Assembly (NCBI GenBank): GCA_016713125.1
Contig: JADJPT010000030.1
Location: forward strand, 1-34,501
Reading direction: 5' to 3'
Origin: Betaproteobacteria bacterium
GTDB taxonomy: Bacteria > Pseudomonadota > Gammaproteobacteria > Burkholderiales > SG8-39
DNA: 34,501 bases
Below the pieces are notes generated by a model. That model did not search any database. It worked only from the letters and a program-made list of their open reading frames with translations, and was not told where the DNA came from. Below are positions 24,498 through 33,337 of the stretch, piece by piece; position 1 is the first letter of the stretch, and every line of letters starts with the position of its first letter. The position numbers were made by a program, and so were the translations under genes.

Positions 24498-25484
24498 TCA
24501 ATCCACCTTGGCGCCGGAGGCTTTCACGATCGGCGTCCAGCGCGCGACCTCGGCGCGGATCATCTCCGCCATCTGTTCGGCGCTGCCCGGGATGATGTTG
24601 TATCCCAGGTCGGTCATGCGCTTGGCGAACTCCGGCGCGCGAGCGCCCTTCACCGCCTCGGCATTGAGCCTGGCGATCACCTCGCGGGGCGTGCCGGCGG
24701 GTACCGCCAGGCCGAACCACACGCCGGACTCGTAACCGGCCACGCCGGCCTCGGCGATGGTGGGCAGATCGGGCAGCGAGGGGTCGCGTCGCGCCCCGGT
24801 GGTGGCCAGGGCCTTCAGCTTGCCGCTCCTGATGTGCGGCAGCGCGGAGGGGATGTTGTCGAACATCAGGTTCACCTGGCCGGCGATCAGGTCGGTCACC
24901 GCCGGGCCGCTGCCCTTGTACGGGATGTGCTGGATGTCGACCTTGGCCATGTGCTTGAACATCTCGCCCGACATGTGGATGGAAGTGCCGTTGCCCGAGG
25001 AGGCGTAGGTGATTTTGCCGGGGCTGGCCTTGGCCAGGGCGATGACTTCCCTGACCGAGCCGGCCTTCACGCTGGGATGCAGCGCCAGCACGTTGTTCAG
25101 CGAAACCAGCGGCGCCACCGGCACCAGGTCCTTGTTGGGGTCGAAGGGCATCTTCGAGTACAGCGCCGGGTTGATGGCCTGGATGCCGCTGGTGGTCATG
25201 AACAGGCTGTAGCCGTCGGGGGCCGAGCGGGCGACATCGGTGCCGCCCAGGTTGCCGCCGGCGCCGGGCTTGTTCTCCACCGTCACCGTCTGGCCCAGGG
25301 TCTTGGACAGCTCGTTGGCGATCGCGCGCGAGGCAATGTCCACGGCGCCGGCCGGCGGAAACGGGCACACCAGGCGCACGGGTTTGGACGGGTAGCTCTG
25401 GGCAGCGGCGACGCCGGGCAGCAGTACGGCACCGAAGGTGATCGAAGCGGCGAGCGCGACGGGGGTGGCGAGGAATTTCCGCAT
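24498..25484 (-). CDS. Tripartite tricarboxylate transporter substrate-binding protein (Bug family), second copy
   Basis: This 328-residue periplasmic binding protein is the first gene of the minus-strand operon. The signal peptide ends GVAAAQSYPSKPVRLV. Family motifs include CPFPPAGAVDIASRAI, VENKPGAGGNLGGTD, SAPDGYSLFMTTSG, HIPYKGSGPAVTDL and VWFGLAVPAGTPRE. It is clearly divergent from the other Bug protein of the operon, so the two probably bind different ligands. The ATG at 25484 is preceded by AGGAGA; an upstream in-frame start at 25529 would add a non-signal extension and is rejected. No TctA/TctB permease genes are present. It likely senses or imports the operon's organic-acid substrate. 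Confidence 0.95.
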   Translation of the reverse strand: MRKFLATPVALAASITFGAVLLPGVAAAQSYPSKPVRLVCPFPPAGAVDIASRAIANELSKTLGQTVTVENKPGAGGNLGGTDVARSAPDGYSLFMTTSGIQAINPALYSKMPFDPNKDLVPVAPLVSLNNVLALHPSVKAGSVREVIALAKASPGKITYASSGNGTSIHMSGEMFKHMAKVDIQHIPYKGSGPAVTDLIAGQVNLMFDNIPSALPHIRSGKLKALATTGARRDPSLPDLPTIAEAGVAGYESGVWFGLAVPAGTPREVIARLNAEAVKGARAPEFAKRMTDLGYNIIPGSAEQMAEMIRAEVARWTPIVKASGAKVD

Positions 25485-25617
25485 GAAACCTGTCTCCTGG
25501 GATCGTGTTTGTTCTGGCGAGGGTCGCAATTATAGGCATAGCGGGGCTGTGCGCCGCGCGCATGGGGGGCGCGGTCGCGGCGCGGTAAACTTCGCCGCCA
25601 TTGTTGCCGGGGTTGCC
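25485..25617. promoter_or_regulatory. Divergent promoter region of the organic-acid operon and FMN dehydrogenase
   Basis: On the minus strand a consensus TATAAT (25534-25529) lies about 45 bases before the ATG at 25484, without a clear -35. On the plus strand two options exist: TTGTTC (25509) with TATAGG (25531) at 16 bp, and TAAACT at 25586-25591, about 27 bp before the ATG at 25618. Shared control of the two divergent units is plausible. No regulator gene is adjacent. Confidence 0.4.
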
Positions 25618-26771
25618 ATGTCGGACGTCTCACGGGCGGTGAATATCGCCGATCTTCGCCAGCGCGCGCGCCGCCGCCTGCCGCGTGCGATCTTCGATTT
25701 CTTCGATGGCGGCGCCGAGGATGAAATCACGCTGCGCGACAATCGCGCGGCCTGGGAGCGCGTGCGCTTCGCCCCGCATGTGCTGCGCGACGTCTCGAAG
25801 ATCGACATGTCCTGCGAGATCCTGGGCGGCCCGGCCCGCATGCCGCTGGTGATCGCCCCTACCGGCGGCACGGGCATCGGCTGGCCGGGCGCCGACCTGG
25901 CCACCGCGCGTGCCGCGGCCGAGGCCGGCATCCCGTTCACGCTGTCGACCACGGCGACCGCGACCATCGAGGCGGTGGCCGAGGCGAGTGCAGCCGGTCG
26001 CCGCTGGTTCCAGCTCATGTTCTCTATGACCAGGCATTCGCCGACAAGCTGGTGGAGCGGGCCTGGGCGTCCGGTTACGAGGCCATGGTGGTGACCGTGG
26101 ACCTGCCCACCGGGGGCAAGCGCGAGCGTGATGCGCGCAACCGCTTCGCGCAGCCGTTCCGGCCGGGCATCGGACAGATGCTGGAGGCGCTCACCAAGCC
26201 GGACTGGTCCTGGCGCATCCTGGCCAACGGCGGACTGCCGCAACTGGAGAATCTGCGCGGACTCACCCGGCGCAGCGACGAGTCGCTGGCCACGCTGGCC
26301 TCCTCGGTGGGCCAGCAGCTCGATGCCTCGTTCGACGAGCGCGGCCTGGCGCGGCTGCGCGCGATGTGGAAGGGCAAGCTGGTGGTCAAGGGCGTGACGC
26401 GCGCCGACGACGCCGAGCGCATCGTCGGCCTGGGCGCCGACGCGATCTGGATCTCCAACCACGGCGGTCGCCAGCTCGACGGCGCGCCGGCCACGCTGGA
26501 TGTGCTGCCGGACATGGTCGAGGCGGTCGGCGCGCGGGTGCCGGTCATGCTCGACGGCGGCGTGCGGCGCGGTTCGGACATGGTGAAGGCGCGCGCGCTG
26601 GGCGCCCAGTGCGTGTGCGCCGGCCGGCCCACGCTGTACGGCGCCTCGGCGGGCGGCTACCCCGGCGCGCAGCGCGCGCTCGCCATCCTCGCCGACGAAC
26701 TGCATCGCTGCATGCAGTTGACCGGCGCGCGCAGCATGGCCGAGATCTCGCGCGACCTGGTGCGGCCGTGA
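25618..26771 (+). CDS. FMN-dependent alpha-hydroxyacid dehydrogenase (lactate/mandelate dehydrogenase family), frameshifted
   Basis: The enzyme would oxidise a 2-hydroxy acid to a 2-oxo acid at a TIM-barrel FMN site. The first part has LPRAIFDFFDGGAEDEIT and APTGGTGIGWPGADLATA. The second has VTVDLPTGGKRERD, ISNHGGRQLDGAPATLD with the catalytic histidine, VMLDGGVRRGSDMVKA and GRPTLYGASAGG. The two parts are in different frames. The break is at 26016/26017, where FQL is followed by out-of-frame sequence; adding one T gives FQLYVLYDQAFADKLVERAW and a 384-residue product. The start is ATG 25618. The GTG of the next flavoprotein overlaps its stop. The substrate could be lactate, malate, mandelate or a pathway-specific acid; it cannot be decided here. 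Confidence 0.88.
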
Positions 26772-27976
26772 GCGCCGCGCTGCCGGTCCTGGTGATAGGC
26801 GGCGGCATCGGCGGGCTGGCCGTCGCCCTGACGTTGGCGCGCAAGGGCCTGCAGGTGCATGTGATCGAGCAGTCTGCCGAGTTCCGCGAGATCGGCGCCG
26901 GCATACAGCTGGGGCCGAACGTATTCCGCATGTTCGAGCTGCTCGGGTTGACCGAGGCGGTGCGCGAGATCGCCGCGTTTCCGGACAACCTGGTGATGAT
27001 GGACGCGCTGACCGGCGCACAGGTGGCGCGCCTGCCGGTGGGCGCCGAGGCGTTTCGCGCGCGATTCGAAGGCCGGCCCTATGCGGTGATCCATCGCGCC
27101 GACCTGCACGGCGTGCTGCTGGCGGCCTGCCGGCGCGAGGCCAACATTCGACTCTCGGTCAATGTGCGCGCGATGGGCTACGAGGATCTCGGCTCGCGCG
27201 TGCGCGTGCCTCTGGAGGGCGGGCAGGCACTCGAGGGCTGCGCGCTGATCGGCTGCGACGGGCTGTGGTCGCGGGTGCGCGAGCAGCTGCTGGCCGACGG
27301 CAAGCCGCGCGTCTCCGGGCATATCGCCTACCGCGCCGTGCTGCCGCGCGCCGAGGTGCCGGACGAGCTCTGGCAGAACAACGTCGTGCTGTGGGCCGGG
27401 CCGCGCACGCATCTGGTGCACTACCCCCTGCGGCGCGGCGAGCTTTACAACCTGGTGGCGGTGTTCCATAGCGACCGTTACGAGGAGGGCTGGGACGTCT
27501 ACGGCGACCCGCAGGAACTGCGCACGCGCTTCGCCGGCGAACGGCCCGAGGTGCAGCGGCTGCTGGAGAAGATCGACGTCTGGAAGATGTGGGTGCTGTG
27601 CGACCGCGAACCGGTACGCCACTGGTCCCGGGGGCGCGTGACCCTGCTCGGCGACGCGGCGCATCCGATGCTGCAGTACCTCGCGCAGGGGGCCAACATG
27701 GCGATCGAGGACGCAGTCGTGCTGGCGGCCTTCGTCGAGCTGCACGGGCGCGATTTCGAGCGCGCGTTTCGCGACTACGAGGACGAGCGCTACCTGCGCA
27801 CCGCGCGCGTGCAGATCACCGCGCGCTATTACGGCGACATCTATCACGCCGCCGGCGTGGTGCGCGAGCTGCGCAACCAGTGGCTGGCGCCCGCGGATCC
27901 GCCGGCCCCGCCGGGCCAGGCCATGGCCTGGCTCTACGATGGCATACGCGTACCGGGAGCGAAACGTGCCGGCTGA
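26768..27976 (+). CDS. FAD-dependent aromatic hydroxylase, 3-hydroxybenzoate 6-monooxygenase-like
   Basis: This 402-residue group A flavin monooxygenase has the Rossmann motif VIGGGIGGLAVALTL (10-24), EIGAGIQLGPNVFRMF, the DG-type CALIGCDGLWSRVRE (about 156-170) and GDAAHPMLQYLAQGANMAIE for FAD binding (about 294-313). HWSRGRVTLLGDAAHPM and the conserved YDGIRVPG end suit 3-hydroxybenzoate 6-hydroxylases (NagX/MhbM type), which make gentisate. Salicylate 1-hydroxylase is a close relative and cannot be excluded by eye. The GTG at 26768 overlaps the previous stop (GTGA), so it is translationally coupled to the FMN dehydrogenase. If it makes gentisate, the ring-cleaving dioxygenase at 2899-3983 would be its partner, 23 kb away. 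Confidence 0.85.
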   Translation: MSAALPVLVIGGGIGGLAVALTLARKGLQVHVIEQSAEFREIGAGIQLGPNVFRMFELLGLTEAVREIAAFPDNLVMMDALTGAQVARLPVGAEAFRARFEGRPYAVIHRADLHGVLLAACRREANIRLSVNVRAMGYEDLGSRVRVPLEGGQALEGCALIGCDGLWSRVREQLLADGKPRVSGHIAYRAVLPRAEVPDELWQNNVVLWAGPRTHLVHYPLRRGELYNLVAVFHSDRYEEGWDVYGDPQELRTRFAGERPEVQRLLEKIDVWKMWVLCDREPVRHWSRGRVTLLGDAAHPMLQYLAQGANMAIEDAVVLAAFVELHGRDFERAFRDYEDERYLRTARVQITARYYGDIYHAAGVVRELRNQWLAPADPPAPPGQAMAWLYDGIRVPGAKRAG

Positions 27977-28125
27977 TGCGCGCAAGCGCGGCGCGCGCGC
28001 GGTAATGCGTCACGCCGCTGACGAATTCTTGCCCTTGCTGCCCGGGCGCGCTGCTGACGCTTTCTTGCCTTTGCGCCGACGAGCGGGCTGGCGCGCCGTC
28101 GGACCGTGCCCGTAAGCTGCATCTC

Positions 28126-28461
28126 ATGACGCAATCGATACCCGTACCTGTTTCCGAGTTTCTCAAGCGTGCTCGTCGCGAGCTGCTCGACGTGACCAAC
28201 ACGCTTGGACTGCGCGATCCCCTGGGCGCGTTGATGGGTCTGGCGCAGGCGGCACCGGAAGCGCCGCGCACACGCGCCCTGGCGGTGGCGGCGCACGCCA
28301 TCTTCAACGGCTCGGGCGACCTGCATGATCATCACTTCCAGGCGCTGGCCCTGCGCGCCCTGGTGGTGTTGTGCCGGCTCGAGGAGGAGCACCTCAGCGG
28401 CCGCTACACCGGCGAGGAATGGGGTGAAGCGCTGAAACTGGTCGCCGCACCGGGAAGCTAG
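28126..28461 (+). CDS. Conserved-looking hypothetical protein
   Basis: This 111-residue, mostly helical protein has no signal peptide or membrane segment. Recognisable blocks are VSEFLKRARRELLDV at the start, and then LALRALVVLCRLEEEHLSGR (about residues 75-95) near the end. DLHDHHFQAL contains a histidine cluster, which is unusual and could bind metal. I do not recognise a family. ATG 28126 lacks a ribosome-binding site; TAAGCT lies seven bases upstream and could be another start-proximal -10 element. It is convergent with the OsmC gene, 42 bp away. Codon use is like that of the neighbours, which supports a real gene. Confidence 0.65.
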   Translation: MTQSIPVPVSEFLKRARRELLDVTNTLGLRDPLGALMGLAQAAPEAPRTRALAVAAHAIFNGSGDLHDHHFQALALRALVVLCRLEEEHLSGRYTGEEWGEALKLVAAPGS

Positions 28462-28503
28462 CGCGGCGCGTCGGCCGCAATCCCGGCGGAAGCGGAATCC
28501 GGG

Positions 28504-28947
28504 CTATTTCAGTCGTGCACCTTCGCTGTCGAAGACGGCGACATCCACCGGGATGCCCTGGCGCACGCTCTGTGACACCGTGCAGAACTCCTCGAACTGC
28601 TCCAGCACGCGATCCAGGTGCTGCAGCGCCGCCGCCGGCACCCCCAGCTTCAGCGCGACCGAGATGCGCAGCACGCGCAGCCGGTTCTCGGCATTGCGGC
28701 CGATCTCGGCGCTGACCTCGGTGGTGATGGGCTCGGGAGCCTGCTTGAACTTGCGCAGCGCGAACAGCAGGCTGTCGGACAGGCAGTTGCCGACCGCGGC
28801 GGCCAGCAATTGCGAAGGATTCGGGCCGGCATTGCCGCCCAGCGGCGGGGGCTCGTCGCCGATCAGCGCGGGGATGCCCTCTCCGAAGCCGATGGAGAAG
28901 CGATAGTCCTGTTGCTGTTCCAGCGTGACCTTCACGGTGCCTGTCAT
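28504..28947 (-). CDS. OsmC-family protein
   Basis: This 147-residue protein has the OsmC/Ohr fold. The segment GGNAGPNPSQLLAAAVGNCL (about 38-57) carries the first redox cysteine. A second occurs in FEEFCTVSQSVRQG (about 120-133), the place of the second catalytic cysteine. OsmC and Ohr reduce organic peroxides with lipoyl or other thiols; several members of this subgroup occur with sulfur-detoxification genes. It is the last gene of the minus-strand operon, 39 bp after the persulfide dioxygenase-like gene, and has an AGGACAGG-like ribosome-binding site. A role in reducing or trapping reactive sulfur or peroxide species is inferred from context. Confidence 0.9.
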   Translation of the reverse strand: MTGTVKVTLEQQQDYRFSIGFGEGIPALIGDEPPPLGGNAGPNPSQLLAAAVGNCLSDSLLFALRKFKQAPEPITTEVSAEIGRNAENRLRVLRISVALKLGVPAAALQHLDRVLEQFEEFCTVSQSVRQGIPVDVAVFDSEGARLK

Positions 28948-28986
28948 GGCCTGTCCTTGCGGTGATTGCGGGTGCCGGGTGCGCGC

Positions 28987-29847
28987 TCAGAGCGCATTCA
29001 GCGGGATCTTCAGGTAGCGCATGCCGTTGCCTTCGGCCGGCGGCGGCTCGCCGGCACGGATGTTCACCTGTATGGAAGGCAGGATCAGGGTCGGCATCTC
29101 CAGCGTCTTGTCGCGCGCGGTGCGCATGGCGACGAACTCGGCCTCGGCGATGCCGTCGCGCACATGGATGTTGTCGGCGCGCTGCTCGGCCACGCTGGTC
29201 TCCCAGCGCACGGCGCGGCCGGCCGGCGGATAGTCGTGGCAGACGTAGATCCGCGTCTGCGGCGGCAGCGCCAGGATGCGGCGCACCGAGGCGTACAGGG
29301 TGCGGGCGTCGCCGCCGGGAAAATCGCAGCGTGCACTGCCCACATCGGGCATGAACAGCGTGTCGCCGACGAACACCGCGTCGCCGATCAGGTAGGCCGC
29401 GCAGGCCGGGGTATGCCCCGGCACGAACCACACCTGCGCATCCAGATTGCCGATGCGAAATCGCTCCCCGGCGGCGAACAGGTGGTCGAATTGCGTGCCG
29501 TCGGCACGGAACTCCGGTTCCAGGTTGAAGATGTCGCGGAACACTTTCTGCACTGTGCGGATGTTCTCGCCGATGGCCAGCTTGCCGCCGAGCTGCGAGC
29601 GCAGCCAGGCGCCGGCCGACATGTGGTCGGCATGCGCGTGGGTTTCGAGGATCCACTCGACCTTCAGGTCATGCTCGCGCACGAATGCGACGATGCGCTC
29701 GGCCGATGCGGTCCGCGTGCGGCCGGACTTGGGGTCGTAGTCGAGCACCGGGTCGATGATCGCGCAGGCCGAGCCCGGCGCCTCGTACAGCACGTAACTG
29801 ATGGTCCAGGTGGCGGGATCGAAGAAGGCCTGCACAAGCGGGTTCAT
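28987..29847 (-). CDS. MBL-fold hydrolase, ETHE1/Blh-like persulfide dioxygenase
   Basis: This 286-residue metallo-beta-lactamase-fold protein has metal ligands in ETHAHADHMSAGAWL (about residues 70-84), FVPGHTPACAAY (about 143) and VGDTLFMPD (about 164-172), plus CHDYPPAG near 210. The sparse second-metal site and the phrase CHDYPP are typical of ETHE1-type mononuclear-iron persulfide dioxygenases and the Blh protein of BigR operons, which oxidise glutathione persulfide to sulfite. The start was set at ATG 29847, five bases after GGAGG; an in-frame GTG at 29853 overlaps the ribosome-binding site. The DUF2892 gene lies just upstream and OsmC downstream. Function is well supported by family, not tested. 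Confidence 0.9.
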   Translation of the reverse strand: MNPLVQAFFDPATWTISYVLYEAPGSACAIIDPVLDYDPKSGRTRTASAERIVAFVREHDLKVEWILETHAHADHMSAGAWLRSQLGGKLAIGENIRTVQKVFRDIFNLEPEFRADGTQFDHLFAAGERFRIGNLDAQVWFVPGHTPACAAYLIGDAVFVGDTLFMPDVGSARCDFPGGDARTLYASVRRILALPPQTRIYVCHDYPPAGRAVRWETSVAEQRADNIHVRDGIAEAEFVAMRTARDKTLEMPTLILPSIQVNIRAGEPPPAEGNGMRYLKIPLNAL

Positions 29848-29863
29848 CGTCACCTCCGGACGA

Positions 29864-30106
29864 TCAGTTCTGGCCGCGCAGCCGGGATTCGGTCGCCTGG
29901 GCGCAGGTCTTGACGCCGAGCTTCTTCAGGATCAGCTCGAGCGGGCAGAAGCCGCTGAAGCCGAACTGGAACAGGTTGGCGCCGACGAAGGCGGTCAGCC
30001 AAAGCCAGTTGCGGCTGTGGAAAACGGGGCTGGCGTCGGCGCCCAGCGCCAGCGATGCGAGGATCACGGTGCCGGCGAAGATGCGGATGATGTTCTCGGT
30101 GTTCAT
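29864..30106 (-). CDS. DUF2892 (YgaP-type) small inner-membrane protein
   Basis: This is an 80-residue protein with two hydrophobic helices (about residues 8-26 and 33-52), separated by a short polar turn. It ends with FSGFCPLELILKKLGVK, the hallmark of the membrane part of YgaP-like rhodaneses and DUF2892 proteins. The cysteine in FCPL is conserved. Such proteins recur beside persulfide dioxygenases and rhodaneses. Its ATG overlaps the RND permease stop (ATGA), showing co-translation. It may help sulfide or thiocyanate movement or anchor a sulfur carrier; that is inference. Confidence 0.9.
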   Translation of the reverse strand: MNTENIIRIFAGTVILASLALGADASPVFHSRNWLWLTAFVGANLFQFGFSGFCPLELILKKLGVKTCAQATESRLRGQN

Positions 30107-33100
30107 GTTGCCTCCTGGGGTTGCGGGGCCGGGTTGGCCGGGTTGGCGAGTTTGCGCCGCATGACGGCGTAATAGAGCACGGGGATCACGACCAGCGTGA
30201 GCAGCGTCGAGACCAGGATGCCGAAGATCAGCGCGATGGCCAGTCCGTTGAAGATCGGATCGTCGAGGATGAACAGAGCGCCGATCATTGCCGCCAGTCC
30301 GGTGAGCACGATGGGTTTGGCGCGCGTCGCCGCGGAGTCGATCACCGCGCGTTCCAGCTCCATGCCCTGCGCCACCTGCAGGTTGATGAAGTCGACCAGC
30401 AGGATCGAATTTCTCACGATGATGCCGGCCAGCGCGATCATGCCGATCATGGAAGTGGCGGTGAACTGCGCGCCCAGCAGCGCATGCCCCGGCATCACGC
30501 CGATCACGGTCAGGGGGATCGGCGCCATGATCACCAGCGGCACGACATAGGAGCGGAACTGCGCAACCACCAGCAGGTAGATCAGGATCAGCCCGACCGC
30601 GTAGGCCAGGCCCATGTCGCGGAAGGTTTCGAAGGTGACCTGCCATTCGCCGTCCCACTTGATGGCGTACTCGGCGTAGGGGTCGTCCGGCTGGCGCACG
30701 AAGTACTCGCCAAGACTGCCGCCCTGCGGCGCGGCGAGCCGGCCGATGGCATCGCGCATCGCGAACATGCCGTACAGCGGACTGTCCAGGCCGCCGGCCA
30801 TGTCGCCGAGCACGTAGACCACCGGCAGCAAGTCCTTGTGGTAGATGGTCTGCTCCCGCTCGGCGGGCGTGGCCTGCACCAGTTCAGACATCGGCACCAG
30901 CGTCCCGTCGGCCGCGCGCACGCGCAGCTTCATCAGCGAGTCCAGGCCGGCCAGCTTTTCGGCAGGCAACCTGATGCGAACCGGGATCTCGTACCTGGCC
31001 GATCCGGTATGCAGCGGCGTGACGTCCTCGCCGGCCAGCGCGGCGCGCATGGTGCGCACCACTTCGGCCTGCGCGACGCCGAGCGAAGCCGCCTTCTGGC
31101 GGTCGATGCGCAACAGCAGTCGCGGCGCAGTCTCCTCGACGGTCGAATCGATGTCGGCGATGTCGCGTGTCTGCTCGAATATGGCGCGCAACTGCTGCGC
31201 GGCCTTCTGCTGTCCGGCGTAGTCCGGGCCGTAGACTTCGGCGACGATGGGCGCGAGCACCGGCGGACCGGGCGGCACTTCCACCACCTTGACCGTGCCG
31301 CCATGGCGGCGCGCGATCTCCACCAGAGCCGGGCGCACGGCGACCGCGATCTCATGGCTCTTGCGGCTGCGATGCGCCTTGTCGACCAGGTTGACCTGCA
31401 GGTCGCCGAGTTCCGGCTGCGCGCGCAGATAGTACTGGCGCACCAGTCCGTTGAAGTTGATCGGCGCGCTGGTGCCGGCATAGGTCTGGTAGTCGGTGAC
31501 TTCCGGCACGCCGGCCAGGTGCGCGCCCATCTCCTGCAGGACGCGCGAGGTGTCCTCCAGGGGCGTACCGACCGGCATGTCGAGTACCACCTGGAACTCC
31601 GATTTGTGTCGAAGGGCAGCATCTTCAGCACCACCAGGCGCACCCCCGGCCAGCCCCACGGCGAACAGGATCAGCAGCAGGACGGCGATGAGCATCAGCT
31701 TGCGCGCCCGCCCGCCGGCCGCGCCGCGCAGGAACGGGCCGATGGCGGCCTGCGCCAGGCGGGCGATGCGCGGGCTTGCGGCGTGCGCGTGACCGGCCTC
31801 AGAACCCTCGTTCCCGGTCTTCCCTGTCGAGCATGCGCGCCGCCAGCCAGGGCGTGACGACGAAGGCGATGGCCAGGGAAATCAGCATGCCGATCGAGGC
31901 ATTGATCGGGATCGGGCTCATGTAGGGGCCCATCAGCCCGGAGACGAAGGCCATGGGCAGCAAGGCCGCGATCACCGTGAAGGTGGCGAGGATGGTCGGT
32001 CCGCCGACCTCGTCGACCGCGCCGGGGATCAGGGCGGCCAGCGGCCCGCCATGCAGCGCGCGATGGCGGTGGATGTTCTCGACCACCACGATGGCGTCGT
32101 CGACCAGGATGCCGATCGAGAAGATCAGGGCGAACAGCGAAACCCGGTTCAGGGTGAAGCCCCAGGCCCAGGAGGCGAACAGCGTGGCCGCCAATGTCAG
32201 CAGCACGGCGATGCCGACGATCGCCGACTCGCGCCGGCCCAGCGCCATCCACACCAGCACGACCACCGACAGCGTGGCGAAGATGAGCTTCTGGATCAGC
32301 TTCATCGCCTTGTCGTTGGCGGTTTCGCCGTAGTTGCGCGTCACCGTCACGCTGACGCCCTCGGGCAGCACGCTGCCTTTCAACTGCTCGAGGCGGCGGA
32401 TCACCTTCTCGGCCACGTCCACGGCGTTCTCTCCCGGCTTCTTGGAGATCGCGATGCTGACCGCGGGATACTCGCCGGCGCGTGTGCCGTGCCGGACGTA
32501 GCGGCTGGGCTGTTCGGGTCCGTCGCTGACCTTGGCGATGTCGCCGATATGCACCGGCTTGCCGTTCTGCCGGCCGACCACCAGCCCGGCCACCTCGGCG
32601 GCCGAAGCGAGAAAGCCGCCGGTCTCGACCAGGGTCTCGCGATTGCCCTGCACCAGGCTGCCCGATGGCAGGCTGACGTTGGCGGACAGCAGCGCGCCGC
32701 GGATATCCGTGATGGCGACGCCGGAAGATTGCATGCGTTCCGGATCGAGAAGGATGCGCACGCTGCGCTGCGGTCCGCCGATGGTCTGCACCACGCGCGT
32801 GCCGGGCACGCGCTTGATCTCGGACTCGGCGGCGTGTGCGACGCGTTCCAGGTCGTAGGCGCCGCGCTCGGGATCCGCCGTCCACAGCGTGGCCACCACG
32901 ATGGGCACGTCGTCGATGCCCATGGGCTTGATGATCGGTTCGCCGACGCCGAGATTGGGCGATATCCAGTCCTTGTTGGAGTAGATCGTGTCGTACAGGC
33001 GCACCAGCGACTGCGTGCGGTCCTCGCCGACCTTGAATTGCACGGTCAGCACGGCCATGCCCGGCCTGGATACCGAGTACACGTGCTCGATACCGGCGAT

Positions 33101-33337
33101 CTGCGACAGGACCTGCTCGGCCGGCCCCGCCACCAGGGCCTCGACGTCTCGGGCGGAGGCGCCGGGGAACGCGACCAGCACATTGGCCATGGTCACGTTG
33201 ATCTGCGGTTCCTCCTCGCGCGGCGTCACCAGCACGGCGAAGATGCCCAGCAGGGCGGCCACCAGCGCCACCAGCGGCGTGAGCTGCGAGGCCACGAAGT
33301 AGCGGCTGATGCGGCCGGAAATGCCCATGCGATCCAT
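30103..33337 (-). CDS. RND efflux permease (AcrB/MexF superfamily), three frameshifts
   Basis: The inner-membrane proton antiporter is encoded in order but in pieces. The first piece (33337 to about 31805) has the N-terminal helix, the porter domain and TM helices with GILVDDAIVVVENIHRH, and ends at a stop at 31799. The second continues in another frame through the linker and LMLIAVLLLILFAVGLA. A short third frame (VRLVVLKMLPFD) covers about 31640-31610. The second frame then resumes at KSEFQVVLDMPVG and runs to LLTLVVIPVLYYAV. Removing a G at 31805-31807 and at 31643-31647 and adding a base near 31607 gives one chain of about 1,075 residues, normal for RND. The start overlaps the adaptor stop, and the end overlaps the DUF2892 start. 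The substrate is unknown; sulfur-linked neighbours may indicate it. Confidence 0.88.

Noticed and set aside
28010..28123. Open minus-strand stretch of 37 codons with a Lys/Arg/Ser/Ala-rich end (RRRKGKKASAARPGSKGKN), like the tail of a basic DNA-binding protein.
   Set aside because: It has no start codon or upstream domain, is bounded by stops and adjoins the hypothetical gene at 28126. It could be a remnant but cannot be supported as a gene.
31799..33337. Separate half-size RND permease gene.
   Set aside because: The following frame continues the same protein through the expected linker and second half, so a frameshift in one gene is simpler.
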